Below, one piece after another: positions 1-7,595 of a DNA stretch of 64,000 nucleotides. The stretch covers positions 1,860,001 through 1,924,000 of the forward strand of contig JALIGW010000059.1 in the NCBI GenBank assembly GCA_023053685.1, given 5' to 3'. A program made the position numbers and the translations under genes. The DNA comes from Diadophis punctatus similis. Its lineage: Eukaryota; Chordata; Lepidosauria; Squamata; Dipsadidae. Each line of letters begins with the position of its first letter. Position 1 is the stretch's first letter. The notes below the pieces were generated by a model. That model was not told the DNA's origin. It saw only the letters and a program-made list of their open reading frames with translations, and made no database searches.

Positions 1-298
1 GAAAAACAAACACATATCCATGTTCCCCAGGGTGTGGAAAGCCAAATTACCACACCATTTTCAGGTCCGAGTTTTCCCTGAGGAATTAGCCCAAGCCGTA
101 TCTCATAATTTGCCTTAGGACTCAATTATAACAGAAAACTTCACTTTTGACACAGAGCTCAGAAATGAAAAAGAAACACATATTCATGTTCTCCAGGGTC
201 TGGAAAGCCGAATTCTGACACCATTTGCCGATCCGAGCATTCCCTGAGGAATTAGCCCAAGCTGTATCATAGAATTTACCTTACGACTCAATTCACCC
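1..298 (+). repeat. 166-bp satellite, left flank of the L1 insertion
   Basis: Nearly two head-to-tail monomers. The first is of the 'GTGTGG...ATTACCACACC...CAGGTCCGAG' subfamily (called P here). The second is of the 'TTCTCCAGGGTCTGGAAAGCCG' subfamily (called Q). The following monomer starts at about 300 and is broken by the L1 insertion about 15 bases in; it resumes after 2899. Sequence and orientation match the array on the other side of the element, so the insertion lies inside the array and not at its edge. Confidence 0.95.
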
Positions 299-314
299 CG
301 AAAACCTCACTTTT
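299..314 (+). repeat. Target-site duplication, left copy
   Basis: The 16 bases CGAAAACCTCACTTTT here recur exactly at 2884-2899 on the far side of the element. In uninterrupted monomers this stretch occurs once, directly followed by GACACAGAG. The last four T's merge with the poly(T) run (311-323), so the border between TSD and tail is uncertain by up to four bases. A 16-bp TSD ending in TTTT beside a poly(A) tail is typical of L1 target-primed reverse transcription. Confidence 0.93.
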
Positions 315-323
315 TTTTTTTTT
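311..323 (-). other. Poly(A) tail of the element (poly-T on plus strand)
   Basis: A run of 13 T's on the plus strand directly follows the TSD body; four of them may belong to the TSD. Read on the element's sense strand it is the 3' poly(A) tail, about 9-13 bases long, preceded by GAG. It lies 11 bases beyond an AATAAA signal. Confidence 0.92.
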
Positions 324-334
324 CTCAAAAAAGT

Positions 335-340
335 TTTATT
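335..340 (-). promoter_or_regulatory. AATAAA polyadenylation signal of the element
   Basis: TTTATT on the plus strand reads AATAAA on the sense strand, about a dozen bases before the poly(A) tail. This is the expected place for the signal that ends the retrotransposon transcript. Confidence 0.75.
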
Positions 341-400
341 AGTACAAACTTACATAAGTGGTAACAAAATATTAAATCCAAAGTACAAACATTTTTATTT

Positions 401-446
401 CCCCCCCCCCAGACCCACCCCCTTCCCTCCCCACCTCCCCCCCCCG
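401..446 (-). promoter_or_regulatory. G-rich 3' UTR tract, potential G-quadruplex
   Basis: On the plus strand this is a C10 run, then CCC-rich spacers and a C9 run; the element's sense strand therefore carries more than four runs of three or more G's within 46 bases. That meets the usual G3+N1-7 rule for a G-quadruplex. Mammalian L1 3' UTRs carry a similar conserved G-rich polypurine tract. Its position about 90 bases from the tail fits that comparison. Folding itself is inferred, not seen. Confidence 0.7.
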
Positions 447-756
447 GACTTCCCAGAGATAATACAGGGCATAATAATAAGTTTAAGTTGTTAATAAAAA
501 GAAAAAGGAAAAAGGAAAAAAAGAACACTATTTTTAAAAAAACTTCAACTCCATACTATACAGTACTAATATATCGCATTTGTATACAATAGTAAAGATA
601 CAAAAAAGAGAGAGAAAAAAAAGAAAGAGAATAAAAAAAAAGAAAGAAAGAGAAAACTCTTTAACACTACAAACAAACAAACCTCCTACCTCCTCCCTTC
701 AGTCCTTTATCTTATACAAGGTAAGTGTTACATAAGTAATAACTAAATATAAAATA

Positions 757-840
757 CACAAATCTTAAACTAATATTATTGACATTAGAAATAACCTCTA
801 AGATAAAACTTAACTAAATGTTACATAAGTAATCATCAAA
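757..840 (-). repeat. Internal 3' UTR direct repeat, copy A
   Basis: This stretch includes ACAAATCTT, TAATATTAT, AACATT/GACATT-like spacing, AATAACCTC, AAACTTAACTAAAT and CATAAGTAATCAT. The same words follow in the same order at 941-1037. A third partial echo of the TACATAAGTAAT word lies at 728-740. The two copies have diverged by substitutions and small indels, so the duplication predates this insertion. Confidence 0.75.
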
Positions 841-940
841 TATTAAATTTCATCATGATATTAATAAGATAATATTATTCTAAATTAATTCGCTAACTTC
901 AATAAACAAAAAAAGAAGATAAAAGAAGAATAAACAATAA

Positions 941-1037
941 ACAAATCTTCAACAAACTATATATATCTAATATTATCAACATTAAAAATAACCTCAAAAT
1001 TATATAAAACTTAACTAAATATTGCATAAGTAATCAT
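941..1037 (-). repeat. Internal 3' UTR direct repeat, copy B
   Basis: Partner of 757-840, with an extra TATATATC-type stretch near 958-967 and a TATAT insertion before AAAACTTAACTAAAT. It ends in ATTGCATAAGTAATCATTAG where copy A has TGTTACATAAGTAATCATCA. The offset between the copies is about 190-200 bp. Confidence 0.75.
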
Positions 1038-1068
1038 TAGATAGGGAAAAGATAAAATACAATCATAT

Positions 1069-1127
1069 TAGTCTCTATCCATCCAATATATTTCAACATC
1101 ACATTGTTTTGTATCTTGATAGTTCAT
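1069..1127 (-). other. Possible ORF2 vestige: short ORF after ORF1
   Basis: In frame with ORF1 and one codon after its TAA, an ATG opens a 19-codon frame that begins MNYQDTKQC and ends WMDRD before a stop. In complete L1s ORF2 starts shortly after ORF1, so this may be the scar where ORF2 was removed. It is too short to recognise, it lacks the usual ORF2 endonuclease start, and it may be chance. Confidence 0.25.
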
Positions 1128-1130
1128 CTT

Positions 1131-2201
1131 TTAATAGTTCAATAAATTCAAATTTGTCAAGTCGTCTCCCGTCTGCTCCCAAACCTCCATCTCCTCTTCC
1201 CCAGCTATCTGATTCAGGCACTCCTTTTGGATTTTTGAGTCTATTTCTTTTTGATCCATCGAAGGTGGCTTCCCCTCCTCCTCCTCTTTTATTTTCATAC
1301 ACCCTTCTTCTGGAATCTTGGATATATCAGCCTTTAGAACATTGACATAAAATTCAGTAGCTTTTTTTATCGTGTTGAGCCGGTATCTTTTTCCAGAAAA
1401 TTTCACTGTTACTCCAACTGGTGCTTCCCATTTATATTGTAAATTTAATCTCTTAAATTCATCAATCAAAAAAGTATAGCTTTTCCTGGCTTTAAGCATT
1501 TTAGAGGGGATTTCTTTCCAAATCTTTAGTTCCTGACCATTCACCATAAGATTATTGTTAAACGTTGCTTGTATAATTCTGTTCCGTAGAGCTCTTGTGG
1601 TAAAATATATGACAATATCCCTTGGTAGATGCTTTTGTTTGGCGTACCATGAGTTGATTCTGTATGTTTTGTCGATTTGTGTAGCCAATTCCGCTTTAGA
1701 AATTCCAGACACCTGATCCAATATGTCAACCATCCTGCCTTTTAAATTTTCATATAATCCTTCTTTCAAACCTCTAATCCTTATAGCAACTTCCATAGAT
1801 CTGAACTGAGTCATTAAGACCTCTTTTTCAAAATTTGCAATGTCATTTTGGATTTTATCTATGTAATTCACCGAAGTTGCCAAAGCTTGTTTATTTGTTT
1901 CAATACGTTCTGCCAAAACTTCAATATTTGTTGCTAAGCCTTTGCAAACCTCTAACACATCAAATCTTAGTTGTTGATTCATATTCTTCAAAGCAGCCTG
2001 CATCTTATGGTCTATCTCACTTATTTTCTGGTTAAATTCCAAAGTAAGTTCATGTTTCATAATCTTTAAATTATTTAATAAATTTTCAGGTGTCAAAAGC
2101 TGTGGAGGTGTTAGCTCAGTGTTAAGTTGCATTTTAGAAATATATCCAGATGAATAGTCATTTCTTTTAGTCAAAACAGTCTTTCCAAACTTTGAAGCCA
2201 T
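1131..2201 (-). CDS. L1 ORF1 protein (RNA-binding nucleic-acid chaperone)
   Basis: Intact 356-residue protein. In the L1 family, trimeric ORF1p coats the element's RNA in the cytoplasm to form the retrotransposition particle. Counting from the ATG, residues 1-35 are a basic, variable N-terminus. Residues 38-131 form a heptad-rich coiled coil, the trimerisation region. Residues 133-231 form an RRM-like domain that includes IRIRGLKEG and KTYRINSW...PRDIVIYF. Residues 232-290 are the C-terminal domain with the hallmark YKWEAP...GKRYRLNT...KKATEFY. After it comes an acidic tail of about 65 residues, longer than in human ORF1p (338 residues in all). The frame stays open upstream to a TTG at 2222, but the first ATG is at 2201, in the context CACCAATGG, so I start there. 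There are no frameshifts or stops, which argues for youth. ORF2 does not follow. Confidence 0.9.
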   Translation of the reverse strand: MASKFGKTVLTKRNDYSSGYISKMQLNTELTPPQLLTPENLLNNLKIMKHELTLEFNQKISEIDHKMQAALKNMNQQLRFDVLEVCKGLATNIEVLAERIETNKQALATSVNYIDKIQNDIANFEKEVLMTQFRSMEVAIRIRGLKEGLYENLKGRMVDILDQVSGISKAELATQIDKTYRINSWYAKQKHLPRDIVIYFTTRALRNRIIQATFNNNLMVNGQELKIWKEIPSKMLKARKSYTFLIDEFKRLNLQYKWEAPVGVTVKFSGKRYRLNTIKKATEFYVNVLKADISKIPEEGCMKIKEEEEGKPPSMDQKEIDSKIQKECLNQIAGEEEMEVWEQTGDDLTNLNLLNY

Positions 2202-2412
2202 TGGTGTTTCAAAAGAGTACAAAAAAGAAAGAAAGCCAGTTGCCTGATTAAAGTTCTTTCCAGTTTAAAAATCAGATAGTCTTTTATTATTGAAAATATT
2301 TCTATTATAACTTTAATCCAGAGTTAGGAGACAGAGAAAGAAAAAACCATTTTTCCAAGTTAAAAGTTTCCATAAGAGAGAGAGAAAGAAAAAAAAAAAA
2401 AAAGCCTCTGGG

Positions 2413-2487
2413 GAAACGAAAGTCACTTTCACTTCTCAATCGCCATATTGTTACTCTGTTTCCTTTGTTCCCTTGCCGAAGTGAAAG
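2413..2487. promoter_or_regulatory. Cluster of IRF/ISRE-like cores with a YY1-like motif
   Basis: Three AANNGAAA-type interferon regulatory factor cores lie within 75 bp: GAAACGAAAG at 2413-2422 (plus), GAGAAGTGAAAGTG at 2437-2424 (minus) and GAAGTGAAAG at 2478-2487 (plus). From memory, the middle one equals the PRDI element of the interferon-beta enhancer. Between them, AATATGGCG on the minus strand (2449-2441) has the ATGGCG core of YY1, a known regulator of L1 5' UTRs. These are motif matches only; binding is inferred. Confidence 0.45.
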
Positions 2488-2788
2488 CTTACCCAGGAGT
2501 TGAAAAAAAAAGGAAAAAAAGAGGTTTCAGTACTTGCCCATCTCACGCCTGTTTCTCTCTGTCTGCTTCTATAGTTTAAATGTAGTTATAAATCCCATTT
2601 TTGAAGCAGCGGCTGGTCACTCCATCTAGCTCTGCAAAAGGCAGAGGTTTCCGGATCTTCGGAGCTGGAGACAGGCTGCATGGGGAGCTCTCCCTTCGCG
2701 CCCTGCCAGATGGCTCCTAAGGCGCTGGGGGGGCTCTACCCCTCCTGTCAGGCTCTCATCTCTCCCCTTTGCCCGGGGAAGAGATTTT

Positions 2789-2819
2789 AAAGCCGCCAGA
2801 CAGCTGTTCTGGCGGCTTT
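2789..2819. promoter_or_regulatory. Perfect 12-bp-stem hairpin in the 5' UTR
   Basis: AAAGCCGCCAGA (2789-2800) and TCTGGCGGCTTT (2808-2819) are exact reverse complements around a seven-base loop, CAGCTGT, that includes the palindrome CAGCTG. In RNA it would form a stable GC-rich stem about 65-95 nt from the 5' end. Its role is unknown. It ends in a T run on one strand and so resembles a bacterial terminator, but the context rules that out. Confidence 0.7.
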
Positions 2820-2874
2820 TAACAAAGATCGGAAAGGCATCCAACGAGGGATGTCTGCGATGAAGCGCTCCAAA

Positions 2875-2883
2875 ACCGGAAGT
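2875..2883 (+). promoter_or_regulatory. ETS-family motif at the extreme 5' end of the element
   Basis: ACCGGAAGT is a full consensus match for ETS factors such as GABPA or ELK. It forms the first nine bases of the element (ACTTCCGGT on the sense strand), directly against the TSD. ETS sites often lie at transcription starts of TATA-less CpG-rich promoters, which fits initiation at the element's first base. Confidence 0.55.
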
Positions 2884-2899
2884 CGAAAACCTCACTTTT
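2884..2899 (+). repeat. Target-site duplication, right copy
   Basis: CGAAAACCTCACTTTT, identical to 299-314. It runs on into GACACAGAGCTCAG exactly as an unbroken monomer does. The pre-insertion site can therefore be rebuilt with confidence, and the first-strand nick would be TTTT/GACA on the plus strand, close to the L1 endonuclease preference TTTT/AA. Confidence 0.93.
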
Positions 2900-4099
2900 G
2901 ACACAGAGCTCAGAAATGAAAAAGAAACACATATCCATGTTCCCCAGGGTGTGGAAAGCCAAATTACCACACCATTTTCAGGTGCGAGTTTTCCCTGAGG
3001 AATTAGCCCAAGCCGTATCTCATAATTTGCCTTAGGACTCAATTATAACAGAAAACTTCACTTTTGACACAGAGCTCAGAAATGAAAAAGAAACACATAT
3101 TCATGTTCTCCAGGGTCTGGAAAGCCGAATTCTGACACCATTTTCAGATCCGAGCTCTCCCTGAGGAGTTAGCCCAAGCCTTATCATAGAATTCGCCTTT
3201 GGACTCAATTCAGCCCGAAAACCTCACTTTTGACACAGAGCTCAGAAATGAAAAAGAAACACATATTCATGTTCTCCAGGGTCTGGAAAGCCGAATTCTG
3301 ACACCATTTTCAGATCCGAGCTCTCCCTGAGGAGTTAGCCCAAGCCTTATCATAGAATTCGCCTTTGGACTCAATTCAGCCCGAAAACCTCACTTTTGAC
3401 ACAGAGCTCAGAAATGAAAAAGAAACACATATTCATGTTCTCCAGGGTCTGGAAAGCCGAATTCTGACACCATTTTCAGATCCGAGCTCTCCCTGTGGAG
3501 TTAGCCCAAGCCGTATCTCATAATTTGCCTTAGGATTCAATTCAACCAGAAAACTTCACTTTTGACACAGAGCTCAGAAATGAAAAAGAAACACATATCC
3601 ATGTTCCCCAGGGTATGGAAAACCGAATTCCCACACCATTTGCCGATCCGAGCATTCCCTGAGGAATTAGCCCAAGCTGTATCATAGAATTTACCTTACG
3701 ACTCAATTCAGCCCGAAAACCTCACTTTTGACACAGAGCTCAAAAATGAAAAAGAAACACATATCCATGTTCTCCAGGGTCTGGAAAGCCAAAATCTCAC
3801 AAAATTTTCAGATCCAAGCATTCCCTGAGGAATTAGCCCAAGCCGTATCATAGAATTTACCTTACGACTCAATTCAGCCCAAAAACCTCACTTTTGACAC
3901 AGAGCTCAGAAATGAAAAAGAAACACATATCCATGTTCCCCAGGGTATGGAAAAGCAAATTCCCACACCATTTTCAGATCCAAGCATTCCCTGAGGAATT
4001 AGCCCAAGCCGTATCTCATAATTTGCCTTAGGATTCAATTCAACCAGAAAAGTTCAGTTTTGACACAGAGCTCAGAAATGAAAAAGAAACATATATTCA
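2900..4099 (+). repeat. Satellite, irregular monomers next to the element
   Basis: About seven monomers of mixed subfamilies without a clear higher-order period, apart from the identical pair at 3061-3392. The block starts with the rest of the monomer broken by the L1-like insertion, then Q-type monomers, then CCAAAATCTCACAAAATTTTC-type monomers that lead into the 3496-bp higher-order repeat. Confidence 0.85.
3061..3392 (+). repeat. Two identical adjacent monomers
   Basis: 3061-3226 and 3227-3392 read as base-for-base identical. They share the rare variants ATAGAATTCGCC (a second EcoRI-type GAATTC in the monomer) and CTCTCCCTGAGGAGTT. The third repeat (from 3393) stays identical until about 3493, where CCCTGTGGAG departs. 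This is monomer-scale tandem duplication, more recent than most of the array. Confidence 0.9.
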
Positions 4100-7000
4100 T
4101 GTTCCCCAGGGTCTGGAAAGCCAAAATCTCACAAAATTTTCAGATCCAAGCATTCCCTGAGGAATTAGCCCAAGCCGTATCATAGAATTTACCTTACGAC
4201 TAAATTCAGCCTGAAAACCTCACTTTTGACACAGAGCTGAGAAATGAAAAAGAAACACTTATCCATGTTCCCCAGGGTATGGAAAAGCAAATTCCCACAC
4301 CATTTTCAGATCCGAGCAATCCCTGATGAATTAGCCCAAGCCGTATCATAGAATTTACCTTACGATTCAATTCAGCCCGAAAACCTCACTTTTGACACAG
4401 AGCTCAGAAATGAAAAAGAAACACATACAGTATTCCTGTTCCCTAGGGTCTGGAAAGCCAAATTCTCACACCATTTTCAGATCCGAGCTTTCCCTGTTGA
4501 GTTAGCCCAAGACGTATCTCAGAATTTGCCTTGGGACTCAATTCAGCCAGAAAACTTCACTTTTGACACAGAGCTCAGAAATGAAAAAGAAACACATAGC
4601 CATGATCCCCAGGGTGTGGAAAGCCAAATTACCACACTATTTTCAGGTCCTAGTTTTCCCTGAGGAATTAGCCAAAGCCGTATCTCATAATTTGCCTTAG
4701 GACTCAATTCAGCCAGAAAACTTCACTCTTGACACAGAGCTCAGAAATGAAAAAGAAATACATATTCATGTTCCCTAGGGTCGGGAAAACCAAATTTTCA
4801 CACCATTTTCAGATCCGAGCATTCCCTGAGGAATTAGCCCAAGGCTTATCATAGAATTTACCTTACGACTAAATTCAGCCCGAAAACCTCACGTTTGACA
4901 CAGAGCTCAGAAATGAAAAAGAAATACATATTCATGTTCCCTAGGGTCGGGAAAGCCAAATTCTCACACCATTTTCAGATCCGAGCTTTCCCTGTGGAGT
5001 TAGCCCAAGCCGTATCTCATAATTTGCCTTAGGATTCAATTCAACCAGAAAACTTCACTTTTGACACAGAGCTCAGAAATGAAAAAGAAACACATATTCA
5101 TGTTCCCCAGGGTCTGGAAAGCCAAAATCTCACAAAATTTTCAGATCCAAGCATTCCCTGAGGAATTAGCCCAAGCCGTATCATAGAATTTACCTTACGA
5201 CTCAATTCAGCCCAAAAACCTCTCTTTTGACACAGAGCTCAGAAATGAAAAAGAAACACATATCCATGTTCCCCAGGGTATGGAAAGCCGAATTCCCACA
5301 CCATTTGCAGATCCGAGCTTTCCCTGAGGACTTAGCCCAAGGCGTTTCTCAGAATTTGCCATAGAACTCAATTCAGCCCGAAAACCTCACTTTTGACATA
5401 GAGCTCAGAAATGAAAAACAAACACATATCCATGTTCCCCAGGGTATGGAAAAGCAAATTCCCACACCATTTTCAGATCCAAGCATTCCCTGAGGAATTA
5501 GCCCAAGCCGTATCTCATAATTTGCCTTAGGATTCAATTCAACCAGAAAAGTTCACTTTTGACACAGAGCTCAGAAATATAAAAGAAACACATATTCATG
5601 TTCCCCAGGGTCTGGAAAGCCAAAATCTCACAAAATTTTCAGATCCAAGCATTCCCTGAGGAATTAGCCCAAGCCGTATCATAGAATTTACCTTACGACT
5701 CAATTCAGCCCGAAAACCTCACTTTTGACACAGAGCTGAGAAATGAAAAAGAAACACTTATCCATGTTCCCCAGGGTATGGAAAAGCAAATTCCCACACC
5801 ATTTTCAGATCCGAGCAATCCCTGAGGAATTAGCCCAAGCCGTTTCATAGAATTTACCTTACGACTCAATTCAGCCCGAAAACCTCACTTTTGACACAGA
5901 GCTCAGAAATGAAAAAGAAACACATATCCATGTTCCCCAGGGTATGGAAAACCGAATTCCCACACCATTTGCAGATCCGAGCATTCCCTGATGAATTAGC
6001 CCAAGCCGTATCATAGAATTTACCTTACGACTCAATTCAGCCCGAAAACCTCACTTTTGACACAGAGCTCAGAAATGAAAAAGAAACACATACAGTATTC
6101 CTGTTCCCTAGGGTCTGGAAAGCCAAATTCTCACACCATTTTCAGATCCGAGCTTTCCCTGTTGAGTTAGCCCAAGCCGTATCTCAGAATTTGCCTTGGG
6201 ACTCAATTCAGCCAGAAAACTTCACTTTTGACACAGAGCTCAGAAATGAAAAAGAAACACATAGCCATGATCCCCAGGGTGTGGAAAGCCAAATTACCAC
6301 ACTATTTTCAGGTCCTAGTTTTCCCTGAGGAATTAGCCAAAGCCGTATCTCATAATTTGCCTTAGGACTCAATTCAGCCAGAAAACTTCACTCTTGACAC
6401 AGAGCTCAGAAATGAAAAAGAAATACATTTTCATGTTCCCTAGGGTCGGGAAAGCCAAATTTTCACACCATTTTCAGATCCGAGCATTCCCTGAGGAATT
6501 AGCCCAAGCCGTATCATAGAATTTACCTTACGACTCAATTCAGCCCGAAAACCTCACGTTTGACACAGAGCTCAGAAATGAAAAAGAAATACATATTCAT
6601 GTTCCCTAGGGTCGGGAAAGCCAAATTCTCACACCATTTTCAGATCCAAGCATTCCCTGAGGAATTAGCCCAAGCCGTATCATAGAATTTACCTTACGAC
6701 TCAATTCAGCCCGAAAACCTCTCTTTTGACACAGAGCTCAGAAATGAAAAAGAAACACATATCCATGTTCCCCAGGGTATGGAAAGCCGAATTCCCACAC
6801 CATTTGCAGATCCGAGTTTTCCCTGAGGACTTAGCCCAAGGCGTTTCTCAGAATTTGCCATAGAACTCAATTCAGCCCGAAAACCTCACTTTTGACATAG
6901 AGCTCAGAAATGAAAAACAAACACATATCCATGTTCCCCAGGGTGTGGAAAGCCAAATTACCACACCATTTTCAGGTCCGAGTTTTCCCTGAGGAATTAG

Positions 7001-7595
7001 CCCAAGCCGTATCTCATAATTTGCCTTAGGACTCAATTATAACAGAAAACTTCACTTTTGACACAGAGCTCAGAAATGAAAAAGAAACACATATTCATGT
7101 TCTCCAGGGTCTGGAAAGCCGAATTCTGACACCATTTTCAGATCCGAGCTCTCCCTGAGGAATTAGCCCAAGGCGTTTCTCAGAATTTGCCATAGAACTC
7201 AATTATAACAGAAAACTTCACTTTTGACACAGAGCTCAGAAATGAAATAGAAACATATATTCTTGTTTCCTAGGCTCTGGAAAGACAAAATCTCACACAA
7301 TTTTCAGATCCGAGCTTTCCCTGAGGAGTTAGCCCAAGCCTTATCATAGAATTTGCCTTTGGACTCAATTCAGCCCGAAAACCTCACTTTTGACACAGAG
7401 CTCAGAAATGAAAAAGAAACACATATCCATGTTCCCCAGGGTATGGAAAACTGAATTCCCACACCATTTGCAGATCCGAGCTTTCCCTGAGGACTTAGCC
7501 CAAGGTGTTTCTCAGAGTTTGCCATAGAACTCAATTCACCCCGAAAACCTCACTTTTGACACAGAGCTCAAAAATGAAAAAGAAACACATATCCA
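4100..7595 (+). repeat. Higher-order repeat 1, copy 1 (3496 bp)
   Basis: A 21-monomer unit that recurs at once as 7596-11090. Offsets of 3496 and 3495 bp are measured on the two CATACAGTATTCC (171-bp) monomers, 4421 to 7917 and 6087 to 9582, and on the GAAATAGAAACATATATTCTTG monomer, 7243 to 10739. Inside the unit the first and second halves are themselves related at about 1.67 kb (4421 and 6087). Left and right borders are approximate, within about 30 bp. Confidence 0.88.

Larger units (their letters stand above)
324..1130 (-). other. 3' UTR of the L1-like element
   Basis: About 800 bp lie between the ORF1 stop and the poly(A) tail. The region is strongly AT-rich with long homopurine/homopyrimidine tracts (595-657 is purine-rich on the plus strand). 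It holds a G-rich tract on the sense strand (401-446) and two diverged copies of an internal direct repeat (757-840 and 941-1037). All sense frames are closed by frequent stops, and I saw no reverse transcriptase motif such as FADD or YADD. This is where ORF2 would lie in a full L1, so ORF2 has been lost or was never part of this family. Confidence 0.8.
315..2883 (-). mobile_element. L1-family, ORF1-only (HAL1-like) retrotransposon
   Basis: A 2.57-kb insertion interrupts the satellite. Read on the minus strand it has a GC-rich 5' UTR (2883 to 2202), one intact L1 ORF1 (2201 to 1131), an AT-rich 3' UTR, an AATAAA signal (340-335) and a poly(A) tail (323-311, T on the plus strand). A perfect 16-bp target-site duplication flanks it. 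No endonuclease or reverse transcriptase reading frame is present: only about 0.8 kb separates the ORF1 stop from the tail, against roughly 4 kb for a usual L1 ORF2. The presence of a promoter-like 5' UTR suggests that the 5' end is complete rather than truncated. Known mammalian HAL1 elements have this ORF1-only layout and are thought to be mobilised in trans. The intact ORF and TSD suggest a recent insertion. An individual L1 copy with an internal deletion is the alternative. Confidence 0.9.
2202..2883 (-). promoter_or_regulatory. 5' UTR and putative internal promoter of the L1-like element
   Basis: About 680 bp precede the ORF1 ATG. The distal part (about 2630-2883) is GC-rich with roughly a dozen CpGs, in sharp contrast to the satellite and to the AT-rich proximal part. 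L1 elements carry an internal RNA polymerase II promoter in the 5' UTR, and this composition fits one. Motifs seen are an ETS site at the extreme 5' end, a 12-bp-stem hairpin, a YY1-like core and a cluster of IRF-type cores. The proximal part (2220-2405) is purine-rich on the plus strand, with an A run near 2390-2403. Confidence 0.7.

Noticed and set aside
325..528. 67-codon minus-strand ORF in the 3' UTR
   Set aside because: It is translation of the G-rich and T-rich tracts, biased in composition and without motifs.
1099..1345. ORFs overlapping the end of ORF1 in other frames on both strands
   Set aside because: Low-complexity proline/serine or glycine-rich shadows of the ORF1 acidic tail.
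2785..2820. Rho-independent terminator
   Set aside because: A GC-rich stem followed by T's is present, but it lies in a vertebrate retrotransposon 5' UTR. It is reported as a hairpin of unknown role instead.
2626..3042. 138-codon minus-strand ORF running from satellite into the element's 5' UTR
   Set aside because: It crosses the insertion border, its first part is satellite, and it matches no family I know. It is a chance read-through frame.
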